The position numbers and the translations under genes were made by a program. The notes below the pieces were generated by a model, which worked only from the letters and a program-made list of their open reading frames with translations, was not told where the DNA came from and did no database searches. 19,767 bases of DNA, from positions 1 through 19,767 of the forward strand of contig DATGQI010000060.1 in NCBI GenBank assembly GCA_035304285.1, in the 5' to 3' direction. Below are positions 1 through 6,404 of this stretch, piece by piece. Source of the DNA: IDS-8 sp035304285. GTDB lineage: Bacteria > Pseudomonadota > Gammaproteobacteria > Steroidobacterales > Woeseiaceae. Numbering within the stretch: position 1 is the first letter of the stretch; every line of letters begins with the position of its first letter.

Positions 1-1
1 T

Positions 2-442
2 TTCGAGGCGTTGGCGGACCGCGCCGCCGCGACTGGCGTATGTGCGTTCATCGTGCCGGACCTTCCGTTCGAAGAAAGCGCCGAATTGCGCGAAGTGTTG
101 GAAGGGAAAGGCCTGGGGCTCATTCAGCTGGTGACGCCGGCGACGCCGCTGCCGCGTGTAAGAGCACTGGCGGATGCGTCCAAAGGATTCGTATATGCGG
201 TCACTATCACCGGCATTACGGGTGGGGCCAAAGGCCTGCCGGAGGACCTCGCAAAGTACCTCGACTCCGTGACGGAAGCTTCTGCCCTGCCCGTGTGCGC
301 GGGCTTCGGTATTCGCACTGCAGAGGACGTCCGCGACGTCGGCGAGCATGCCGCCGGGGCAATAGTGGGTTCTGCGCTTGTCGAAATGCTGGAGCGGGGC
401 GAAGATGCAGCAACATATCTGCAAGCTCTTGCGAAGGCATGA
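2..442 (+). CDS. trpA: Tryptophan synthase alpha chain, C-terminal part (5' end outside window)
   Basis: The frame is open from the first bases of the window, so this is the last ~146 residues of a protein usually about 265 long. TrpA cleaves indole-3-glycerol phosphate to indole and glyceraldehyde-3-phosphate in the cytoplasm and passes indole to TrpB. Family hallmarks visible here are the VPDLPFEE segment, the LVTPATP strand, the mobile-loop motif GFVYAVTITGITG, and the phosphate-binding end CAGFGIRTAEDV followed by GAIVGSALVEML. The catalytic Glu and Asp (E49 and D60 in E. coli) lie upstream of the window and cannot be checked. The TTG at 11 is not a real start. The stop overlaps the ATG of the next gene (ATGA at 439-442), which suggests translational coupling. 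In many bacteria trpA is followed by accD or folC, so the neighbour here is less common. The identification is firm. Confidence 0.96.
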   Translation, partial: FEALADRAAATGVCAFIVPDLPFEESAELREVLEGKGLGLIQLVTPATPLPRVRALADASKGFVYAVTITGITGGAKGLPEDLAKYLDSVTEASALPVCAGFGIRTAEDVRDVGEHAAGAIVGSALVEMLERGEDAATYLQALAKA

Positions 443-762
443 AGAAAGTCACCTCGTCACAGTCACTGGTCATGATCAACCACTACAGGAACCTCCTGCA
501 GAGCGAGGGCATCCGGTCTTTCATTCGCAATGAATACCTGGGCGCGATCGTCGGGGAAATGCCATTCGAGGAAGTGTGGCCGGAACTGTGGGTCAAAAAC
601 GACCTCGACTACGACCGCGCCCTGCAACTCATCGACAGCCAGAACCTTGCCAGCGAAAGCCCCACGACCCCCTGGAAATGCCGCGGCTGCGGCACCGAGA
701 ACGAAGGCCAGTTCGCCGCCTGCTGGAACTGCGGCACCGCCGAAACCGTCCCCGGCGTATAA
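439..762 (+). CDS. Small DUF2007-type protein with C-terminal zinc ribbon
   Basis: A 107-residue protein. Residues ~1-70 (MKKVTSSQSLVMINHYRNLL, then GIRSFIRNEYLG and the VWPELWV stretch) resemble DUF2007 (PF09413), a domain annotated as a putative signal-transducing fold of unknown function. Residues ~76-98 carry two CxxC knuckles about ten residues apart (WKCRGC and CWNCG), a zinc ribbon that probably binds zinc or mediates protein contacts. There is no signal peptide or membrane segment, so it is probably cytoplasmic. The ATG lies inside the trpA stop (ATGA), so it is probably co-translated with trpA. That does not prove a role in tryptophan synthesis. The family assignment is likely; the function is unknown. 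Confidence 0.8.
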   Translation: MKKVTSSQSLVMINHYRNLLQSEGIRSFIRNEYLGAIVGEMPFEEVWPELWVKNDLDYDRALQLIDSQNLASESPTTPWKCRGCGTENEGQFAACWNCGTAETVPGV

Positions 763-771
763 GAACAAACC

Positions 772-851
772 GCTGCAGGAGCCGGACCCGCGGGCGACAA
801 GCGTCCGCACTCTGCGCAGGTGTTGTCGCCCGTAGGACGCGCTCCTGCAGC
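772..851. repeat. Inverted pair of REP-like palindromic repeats (copies 1 and 2)
   Basis: Copy 1 (772-800, forward) reads GCTGCAGGAGCC...GCGGGCGACAA. Copy 2 (823-851, reverse) reads TTGTCGCCCG...GCTCCTGCAGC. Facing each other across 22 bases, they form a BIME-like cruciform or hairpin between the DUF2007 gene and the pilin gene. It could act as a transcription stop or mRNA 3' stabiliser. The same 29-bp unit recurs throughout the window. Confidence 0.85.
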
Positions 852-965
852 GATCATTCATCGACGTGCGTGCGATGGCAGCAAAATACGTGAAGCGCAT
901 CACAGACCCGTCCGCGACTTGGGGCCAATCTGGTTTTCCGAAAAAATGCCTCCGTGGAGAGTCGC

Positions 966-1385
966 ATGAGGTCGCAAGCCGGCTTCACGTTTACCGAACT
1001 TCTGACGGCCGTCACCGTGATGGCCATGATGGCTGCCGTTGCCGTTCCGCGATATGCTGCCATCAACAGCGACACGCGCAGCCAGTCGGTTCGTTCCCTC
1101 GCGGCAAACGTACAGAGTTCGGCAACCTTGAGCCACAAGGTGTGGCAGGCGACGGGCCAGCCTGTACGCCTCAAGCTCGACGGCCAGACGATTGACATGC
1201 GCTTTGGCTATCCTACGGAATCCTCCATCGAGGACCTGGTGGTTATGAGCGGTGAGTTCCAGTTCACCGACGGTTACTGGAAGCACCGGGAATCCGAATC
1301 CGGCCAGGGATGCGCCGTGCTCTACATCCCGCCGCCGAATCCCAACACGGACGCGAGCGTCATCACCTACACCGACGGCTGCTGA
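966..1385 (+). CDS. Type IV pilin / pseudopilin-like protein
   Basis: A 139-residue protein beginning with a very short leader (MRSQAG) and a prepilin peptidase site G|FTFTE. Phe is +1 and the conserved Glu is +5 of the mature protein, followed by a ~20-residue hydrophobic helix (LLTAVTVMAMMAAVAVP). This is the class III signal of type IV pilins and type II secretion pseudopilins (GspH/FimT-like). Two cysteines, one in GCAVLY and one as the last residue (DGC), could close the C-terminal disulfide loop typical of pilins. ATG 966 is preferred over GTG 954 because TGGAGAG lies five bases upstream and gives a leader of normal length. A weak TTGGGG and A-rich pair at ~919-947 could be a promoter. 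No other pilus or secretion gene is nearby, so this is an orphan. It is probably a minor pilin or pseudopilin; which system it serves cannot be decided. Confidence 0.86.
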   Translation: MRSQAGFTFTELLTAVTVMAMMAAVAVPRYAAINSDTRSQSVRSLAANVQSSATLSHKVWQATGQPVRLKLDGQTIDMRFGYPTESSIEDLVVMSGEFQFTDGYWKHRESESGQGCAVLYIPPPNPNTDASVITYTDGC

Positions 1386-1397
1386 GGCGCGTTCAGA

Positions 1398-1426
1398 TTG
1401 TCGCCCGTGAGACGGGCTCCTGCAGC
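1398..1426 (-). repeat. REP-like repeat (copy 3)
   Basis: TTGTCGCCCG...GGGCTCCTGCAGC, the reverse orientation of the family, 12 bases after the pilin stop. With copies 4 and 5 in forward orientation downstream it can fold into a hairpin and may separate the pilin transcript from the convergent GGDEF/EAL gene. Confidence 0.85.
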
Positions 1427-1457
1427 GCCTTTCCCCGAGCACGCCGTACCCTGACAT

Positions 1458-1576
1458 TCGAGCAAGCCGTTCTTTGAAGAGCACGCTGTAGGAGCCAGCC
1501 CCGCGGGCGACAAGTCCTTCTCGAGCAAGCGGTGTGCCAGGGAGCAGGCTGTAGGAGCCCGCCCCGCGGGCGACAA
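1458..1576 (+). repeat. Tandem 63-bp duplication containing two REP-like repeats (copies 4 and 5)
   Basis: REP copies at 1485-1513 and 1548-1576 share orientation and lie exactly 63 bases apart. Their left flanks share TCGAGCAAGC at 1458 and 1521, also 63 apart. This is therefore a diverged tandem duplication of a REP plus flank, not two independent insertions. It fills the space between the convergent pilin and GGDEF/EAL genes. Confidence 0.8.
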
Positions 1577-1598
1577 TCCGTCGGAGTCCGTGCAGGTG

Positions 1599-3737
1599 CT
1601 ACGCGATGCGTTGCGACAGGAGTCGTGTTCCGGCGATTTCGCTTCGCAGGATTCCCGATACCTTCTCGGCTTGCATCGGCCGGCTGATCAGGAATCCCTG
1701 CGCGAGGTCGCACTCGCAATCCTTGAGAAACTCGAACTGCGTGATAGTTTCCACGCCCTCGGCCGCGACTTCTATATCAAGCCCACGGGCCATGGCGATC
1801 GCGGCGCGTACGATACGCTGGTGACTGCCGTTCTCGATGACATCCTGGATCAGCGTCTGGTCGAGGATGAAACTGTCGATGACTCCGGTGTCGAGCGAGC
1901 TGAAGGAAACATCCTGCGTGCCGAAGTGATCGAGCGAAAGCCTCACTCCCAGTTTGCGCAGGCCCTGCAGGGTTTCGAGCTCGGTGGACCTCGAGCGCAC
2001 AAGATCGCCATTGCAGATTTCCAGCTCGATGCATCCTGCGTCCAGCGAAGTATTCACAAGCGAAGTCGATACCGCCTGCACCAGCCGGCCGTTCAAAAGC
2101 TGTTGCGGCGACAGGTTTATCGCCATCGCGAGATCCGGCAGCTCGTACTGGTGCTGCCACGCTGCGAGCTGTCGGCAGGCGGTGTCGATCACCCATTCAC
2201 CGGCGGAGTGGATCAGTCCGCTGCTTTCGAGAATCGGCAGGAACCGGGCCGGCGGTAACAACCCGTACGTCGGGTGCTGCCAGCGCAGCAGTGCCTCCAG
2301 GCCGATCAACCGCCCGCTGCCCACCTCGATACGCGGCTGGTAGTGCAGCACGAATTCATTGCGCACGAGTGCATGCCTCAGGCCGAGTTCCAGTTCCTCG
2401 CGCTGCTCGAGCTGGGCGTTCAGTGCTTCCGAGAAGAACTGGAATCGTCCGCCGCCACGCCTCTTCGACTGGTACATCGCAAGGTCCGCAGCCTTGACCA
2501 TCTGCTCCGAGTCTTCGCCGGCACCCGGATAGGTGGCGATGCCGATACTTGGCGTGGCATAAACCTCGCTTGCCCTCACGTGGTACTTTTCGGAAAGCAC
2601 GAGCACCAGCTTCTGCGCAGCCGCGGCCGCGTTCTGCGCCTCGCCCAGGTCCTCCAGGCAGACGACGAATTCGTCGCCGCCCCAGCGACCCGAGAAATCG
2701 CCGATACGCAGGTGCTTCGTCAGCCGTTCCCCGACCTGCCGCAGGAGTTCGTCACCAACGTCATGACCCAGCGTGTCGTTGACCGACTTGAACCTGTCGA
2801 GGTCGATGAACAGGACGGCGATGGGATTCCCGCTACGGCGGCTGCGCCCGATAGCCTTCTCGAGCTGGCGCATGAAAAGGCTGCGATTGGGCAACAGGGT
2901 GAGCTCGTCATACTGCGCGCGCTTCTCCAGCTCGACCGTGCGGCGCACGACATCTGTAACGTCCCTGAAGGTAATGACGCCGCCGGCGAGAGAACGGGCG
3001 CTGTCGTACAGGCCTTGTCCGTTGATGCTCAGCATGACGCCGGCCCTTCCTGCCGCGCTGTCCGTCGGTCTGTCGTTCGACTTGTCGGCCGGGCGATAGA
3101 GGGCAACCTGGTTCGAGAACTTCTGGCCTCTTCTCGCTTTGATCAGCGGCAGCTCATCCACCTCGATTTTCGTCTTGCCGTCGGCGCCGGTACTGCAGAA
3201 CTCCAGTTCCCATCGGTGCGGGGGGTGCTGTCGCGGTTTCAGGCCGAGGATGGAGCGTGCAGCCGGATTGATGTCGAGGACGTGGCCACGGCGGTCTACC
3301 ACTATCACTCCATCGTTGATGCTCTGCAGTATCGACAGCATGGTCCCGTCACCGGCGGCAAGGCGCGCGAGGAGCCTGTGCCGCCTGACGGCGTGATCCA
3401 GGACTTCCTTCTGCTCCCGGTCGTCACAGTCGTCGACGCAGATGTAGCCCTGCGCGCCCATGCGCACCGCGGCAATTCCCTGGTGTTCCCTGTCGCGGCG
3501 CGTCAGCGCTACCAGCGGCCATTCGCGCACCGAGTGAAGGAAGGCCTGCAGCTTGTGCGCGGGCCTCAACGCGCTCGATCCGGCCTCGAACAGCACGAGA
3601 TCGATGTCCTGTACGTCCGGTGGCAGGAAACAGGCGGAGTGAAGGAAGTTGCTGCAGCAGGATTTTGCCTGCAGGTGGGTCAGGTACTCCGGCGCAAACT
3701 GGTCGCTGCCGAGGTACAGAATCGAATGTCCTGCCAT
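1599..3737 (-). CDS. Pseudo-receiver / PAS / GGDEF / degenerate EAL signalling protein
   Basis: A 712-residue cytoplasmic protein with no membrane segment. Residues 1-125 resemble a response-regulator receiver (the VALTRRD strand, then GAQGYICVDD). The phospho-acceptor position appears to be Glu (LVLFE, residue 51) and the conserved Lys is missing, so it is probably a pseudo-receiver. Residues ~133-265 form a PAS domain (SINDGVIVVDRRGHVLDINPA). The GGDEF domain (~275-435) has an intact GGDEF motif (353-357) and an inhibitory RxxD site (R344-D347), so diguanylate cyclase activity is expected. The EAL domain (~445-700) keeps E481, N541, E573, E660 and Q680. The usual catalytic Glu of the LEITE motif is N576, DDFG is DHFG (H604), and the catalytic Lys is I624. 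Phosphodiesterase activity is therefore probably lost, leaving a c-di-GMP- or GTP-binding regulatory domain. It is transcribed towards the pilin gene. The ATG start has a G-rich stretch ~12 bases upstream. The domain calls are firm; the catalytic inference is moderate. Confidence 0.95.
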   Translation of the reverse strand: MAGHSILYLGSDQFAPEYLTHLQAKSCCSNFLHSACFLPPDVQDIDLVLFEAGSSALRPAHKLQAFLHSVREWPLVALTRRDREHQGIAAVRMGAQGYICVDDCDDREQKEVLDHAVRRHRLLARLAAGDGTMLSILQSINDGVIVVDRRGHVLDINPAARSILGLKPRQHPPHRWELEFCSTGADGKTKIEVDELPLIKARRGQKFSNQVALYRPADKSNDRPTDSAAGRAGVMLSINGQGLYDSARSLAGGVITFRDVTDVVRRTVELEKRAQYDELTLLPNRSLFMRQLEKAIGRSRRSGNPIAVLFIDLDRFKSVNDTLGHDVGDELLRQVGERLTKHLRIGDFSGRWGGDEFVVCLEDLGEAQNAAAAAQKLVLVLSEKYHVRASEVYATPSIGIATYPGAGEDSEQMVKAADLAMYQSKRRGGGRFQFFSEALNAQLEQREELELGLRHALVRNEFVLHYQPRIEVGSGRLIGLEALLRWQHPTYGLLPPARFLPILESSGLIHSAGEWVIDTACRQLAAWQHQYELPDLAMAINLSPQQLLNGRLVQAVSTSLVNTSLDAGCIELEICNGDLVRSRSTELETLQGLRKLGVRLSLDHFGTQDVSFSSLDTGVIDSFILDQTLIQDVIENGSHQRIVRAAIAMARGLDIEVAAEGVETITQFEFLKDCECDLAQGFLISRPMQAEKVSGILRSEIAGTRLLSQRIA

Positions 3738-4059
3738 CTGCGCTTTCTTGCCCCCATCTTTCGCCTGTCCTTAAGCTTTTAGCTGCTTATTCTTAGGGAC
3801 CAGGTTTCAGCATATGCCAGTTGTTTTTCTTGAGGTTGCAAAAGCTTTTTTGCTTCGGCAACGAAGGCCACGGGCATAATACCAGAACCTGTTCACGAAT
3901 CAGTGATTTGGCGCATCGAAAGCGCAATCGGCTGGACAACCGGCTTCAAACCTTTAGCGCGCTGCAAACATCAAAGTACCAGAGAATGTGGAGAGTCAAG
4001 CATTGCAAGCGTGTAAGGCCACTGCTGTTCGCGAGACCCGCGAGGCGGCGCCGGTGACC
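3738..4059. other. Divergent intergenic region between the GGDEF/EAL gene and the ECF sigma gene
   Basis: No convincing gene is seen here. It is visibly more AT-rich than its neighbours, as expected for back-to-back promoters. It contains a near-palindrome of A and T runs around AAAGCTTT (3838-3853) and a small hairpin CTTCG-GCAA-CGAAG with a GNRA-type loop (3853-3866). A CATAAT at 3875-3880 could be a -10 box but has no well-spaced -35. The sigma reading frame extends upstream to a GTG at 3988, so its 5' limit is uncertain. Confidence 0.5.
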
Positions 4060-4593
4060 ATGGAGACAGCCAGTGACGAATCCGCGTGGATCGAACGAGC
4101 GCAGAAGTCGGATTCGTCCGCTTTCGAGTCGCTGTACAGGTTGCACGTCGATCGGGTGTACGCGCTATGCCTGCGCATGACGGGGAACACGGCCGAGGCG
4201 GAGGACTGCACACAGGAGGCCTTCATCCAGGCCTGGAGCAAGCTCGACCGGTTTCGCGGCGACAGTTCCTTCGGTACCTGGATGCACCGGGTGGCGGTCA
4301 ACACTGTACTCGGGCGCATGCGGAAGTCGAACAGGGAACGCGACAGGATTCACGCAGTGAGCGATGTGGCGCCTCCTGCGGAATCGATCGGCGACAGCGG
4401 CGGATTACGCGACCTGGAAAACGCGATGAACGAACTGCCGAGCGGTGCCCGACACGTTTTCGTGCTGCATGCGGTGTATGGCTACAGCCACGAGGAAACG
4501 AGCGACATGCTCGGCATTGCAAGCGGGACGAGCAAGGCGCAGCTGCATCGCGCGCGCCGGCTGCTTGCACAGCAACTGAACTTGAGCTTGTGA
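4060..4593 (+). CDS. ECF-family RNA polymerase sigma factor
   Basis: About 177 residues from ATG 4060; an upstream in-frame GTG at 3988 would add 24 residues. Region 2 is clear: AFESLYRLHVDRVYALCLRM, the AEDCTQEAFIQAW core-binding and -10 recognition helix, then FRGDSSFGTWMHRVAVN. Region 4 follows a short linker: NELPSGARHVFVLHAVYGYS, then the HTH EETSDMLGIASGTSKAQLHRAR that contacts the -35 element. There is no region 1 or 3, as in extracytoplasmic-function sigma factors. I prefer ATG 4060 because family N-termini sit close to the WIERAQKSD motif and a purine-rich GAGGCGG lies upstream. The next gene, 29 bases downstream, encodes a one-TM protein likely to be its anti-sigma factor, followed by an exported DUF4097 protein that is a plausible target or partner. 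The inducing signal is unknown. Confidence 0.93.
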   Translation: METASDESAWIERAQKSDSSAFESLYRLHVDRVYALCLRMTGNTAEAEDCTQEAFIQAWSKLDRFRGDSSFGTWMHRVAVNTVLGRMRKSNRERDRIHAVSDVAPPAESIGDSGGLRDLENAMNELPSGARHVFVLHAVYGYSHEETSDMLGIASGTSKAQLHRARRLLAQQLNLSL

Positions 4594-4622
4594 CGTCAAA
4601 CCTGGATACAGGTTGGTGAAAG

Positions 4623-5234
4623 ATGAACAGAGACGACCAGAACGACATTGACAACCAGATCGATTACGAGCGCGACCCGCTGATGCTGGCTGCGCGACAA
4701 CTGCCGCAAGGCATCGCGCCGGGGCGCGACCTGTGGCCGGGCATAGCCGCGGGCATCGAGGAGCAGCGCGAGGCACCGTCCCGCCGTGGGGCTGGCTGGA
4801 ACAGGCTGTTCGCACAGGCTGCCGCTGTGCTTCTTCTCATTGGCGGCTCCTCCGGCGTTACCTGGCTTGCGATGAAGCAGGATGCGCCCGCCGTAGCGAC
4901 CGAGCCATCGGCCGAAGTCCTGAAATTCCAGCCTGTCGCCGGGAGCTTCGGCAGCCAGTACCACCTGGGCGCCGAGTTCGTGGAGGCGAGAAACAGTCTC
5001 GAAGCGAGACTGGATGAAGAGCTGAAGCGGCTTTCGCCGGAGACGCGGGCAGAAGTCGAGGCGAACCTGAACACGATTCGCGCCGCGATCGTGGAGATCA
5101 ACCTGGCGCTTGCGAACGAACCGGATAACGCCTTGCTGCAGCAACTGCTTATGAACGCCTATCGCGACGAACTGGCAGTAATGAGCCGCGTCGATGGCAT
5201 GGCGAGTTCGGTCATGCGCCGAAATGACATCTGA
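4623..5234 (+). CDS. Probable single-pass membrane anti-sigma factor
   Basis: A 203-residue protein. An acidic cytoplasmic N-terminus (~1-60, with LPQGIAPGRDLWPGIAAGI, a stretch seen in this kind of sigma-partner protein) is followed by one transmembrane helix (~62-84, LFAQAAAVLLLIGGSSGVTW). A ~115-residue periplasmic part is rich in charged helices (RLDEELKRLSPETRAEVEAN). The sequence has no cysteine at all, so it is not a zinc-binding (ZAS) anti-sigma. Assignment rests on its position directly behind an ECF sigma gene and on its topology, not on a strong domain match. A likely job is to hold the sigma factor at the inner membrane until an envelope signal releases it. A GGTTGGTGAAAG stretch upstream supplies a ribosome site. 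Confidence 0.72.
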   Translation: MNRDDQNDIDNQIDYERDPLMLAARQLPQGIAPGRDLWPGIAAGIEEQREAPSRRGAGWNRLFAQAAAVLLLIGGSSGVTWLAMKQDAPAVATEPSAEVLKFQPVAGSFGSQYHLGAEFVEARNSLEARLDEELKRLSPETRAEVEANLNTIRAAIVEINLALANEPDNALLQQLLMNAYRDELAVMSRVDGMASSVMRRNDI

Positions 5235-5303
5235 GTACAACTTGACGATTCGTGCCCGCTCGAGGACTCGTCCCGACGGCTCGCAATCAAGGTAGAGAAA
5301 ACT

Positions 5304-6194
5304 ATGAAAGTCACCGTGAAAATCCTCCTGGCTGCCGGCCTGACTGTGCTGCTCGCGGAAGCGGCCGCGGCAGAGCTCGTCGAACGCAGGCTCGAGGCTC
5401 CCCGGGATGCCATCATCAGCGTGCAGAATACGGCGGGTGCGATAGACATCCGCGGCTGGTCGAGGAATGAAGTCGAGGTCCGGGGCGATCTCGGACGGGA
5501 CGTCGAGGAACTGGTGTTAGAACGCGATGACAGGGAAATACGGATAGAGGTCAGGGCGTCGCGTCGCAACAACCGCCGCATTAGCAGCGATCTCGACATA
5601 CGCGTGCCTGAGGGCAGCACCGTCAACGTCTCCGGTGTCAGCACCAATATCGACATCGCAGACATAAGCGGCGACTTGCGAATCAGCGTCGTCAGCGGCG
5701 ACGTTGACGTAAGCGGCTTCGGCTCCGACATCGAAGTCGGGACCGTAAGCGGCGACATCCAGGCCGGGGGCAGGGGGCAGACCGGCGACGCCCGCTTCAA
5801 TACGGTAAGTGGCGACGTGGACGTGCAGGACGTATCCGGCAACATCAGCATCGAGTCGGTAAGCGGCGACCTCCTGATCGCCGACGGCGTATTCGAGCGG
5901 GTCAATCTCAACACGACTTCAGGAGACGTGGTGTTCAAGGCCGGCTTTGCAGGGAACGGCCGATTCGATCTCGATACGATCAACGGCGACTCGGACTTGA
6001 CCTTCAAGGGGGATGTTTCCGCGCGCTTCAATATAGAGACCTTCAACGGCGAGATCAGGAACTGCTTCGGCCCGGAACCGGTCCGCACCAGCCAGTACAC
6101 GCCGGGGCGGGAACTGAAGTTCACCGAGGGCGGCGGCTCGGGCCGGGTCACCATCTCGACCCTGAACGGCGACCTGCGCCTCTGCAAGGACTGA
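5304..6194 (+). CDS. Exported DUF4097-family beta-repeat protein
   Basis: A 296-residue protein with a Sec signal peptide (MKVTVKILLAAGL...AEAAAA, cleavage near residue 23). From ~residue 95 it is a run of short beta repeats of about 18-20 residues, each containing SGD, NGD or NGE (ISGDLRI, VSGDVDV, VSGDIQA, VSGDVDV, VSGDLLI, TSGDVVF, INGDSDL, FNGEIRN, LNGDLRL). This is the DUF4097 / head-GIN-like beta-solenoid pattern. Two cysteines near the end (RNCFG and RLCKD) could form a disulfide. It is expected in the periplasm or outer membrane surface. DUF4097 genes are often found beside ECF sigma/anti-sigma pairs, but the biochemical role is not established. It lies 69 bases after the anti-sigma gene and is probably in the same transcript. 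Confidence 0.88.
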   Translation: MKVTVKILLAAGLTVLLAEAAAAELVERRLEAPRDAIISVQNTAGAIDIRGWSRNEVEVRGDLGRDVEELVLERDDREIRIEVRASRRNNRRISSDLDIRVPEGSTVNVSGVSTNIDIADISGDLRISVVSGDVDVSGFGSDIEVGTVSGDIQAGGRGQTGDARFNTVSGDVDVQDVSGNISIESVSGDLLIADGVFERVNLNTTSGDVVFKAGFAGNGRFDLDTINGDSDLTFKGDVSARFNIETFNGEIRNCFGPEPVRTSQYTPGRELKFTEGGGSGRVTISTLNGDLRLCKD

Positions 6195-6219
6195 ACCCAC
6201 CACAACATCGGAACAGATC

Positions 6220-6248
6220 GCTGCAGGAACCCGCCCCGCGGGCGGCAA
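6220..6248 (+). repeat. REP-like repeat (copy 6)
   Basis: GCTGCAGGAACCC...GCGGGCGGCAA, a slightly diverged forward copy 25 bases after the DUF4097 stop. It may mark the 3' end of the sigma/anti-sigma/DUF4097 transcript together with the half-copy at 6323. Confidence 0.75.
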
Positions 6249-6322
6249 CGGGTGCGCGCAGAAGGTCGACCGGCCGCCGTCCGAACGGCCAACCGGCTTT
6301 CTTAGGCCAGGGATTCGTTCAG

Positions 6323-6350
6323 CGTGGGCTCCCGCAGCGCTCTATTCCGG
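6323..6350 (-). repeat. Degenerate half REP-like repeat (copy 7)
   Basis: GCGTGGGCTCCCGCAGCGC followed by TCTATTCCGG. Only the GGGCTCC-GCAGC end of the reverse unit is kept. The outer flank CAGCGCTCTATTCCGG is shared with the copies near 8650 and 14860, showing that the repeat unit extends beyond the 29-bp core. Confidence 0.55.
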
Positions 6351-6404
6351 GGCGCCCGCTTGTTATTTGCTATGCTTTCAGCACTTCGCCAGGGGTAGGG
6401 ACAC

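Noticed and set aside
772..1576. Possible CRISPR array from repeated palindromic units
   Set aside because: Units are inverted as well as direct, spacers differ in length, and the same repeat is scattered over the window; this is a REP family.
2274..3782. Long + strand open frame (about 500 codons) opposite the GGDEF/EAL gene
   Set aside because: It is the antisense of a gene with clear PAS, GGDEF and EAL motifs; its product has no recognisable domain and reflects GC-rich codon bias.
3838..3866. Possible intrinsic terminator in the region before the ECF sigma gene
   Set aside because: It lies between divergent genes, so no transcript is expected to end there, and the GC-poor stem lacks a proper trailing T run.
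3875..3880. CATAAT as a promoter -10 for the sigma gene
   Set aside because: No -35 element at a suitable distance, so I do not list it as a promoter.
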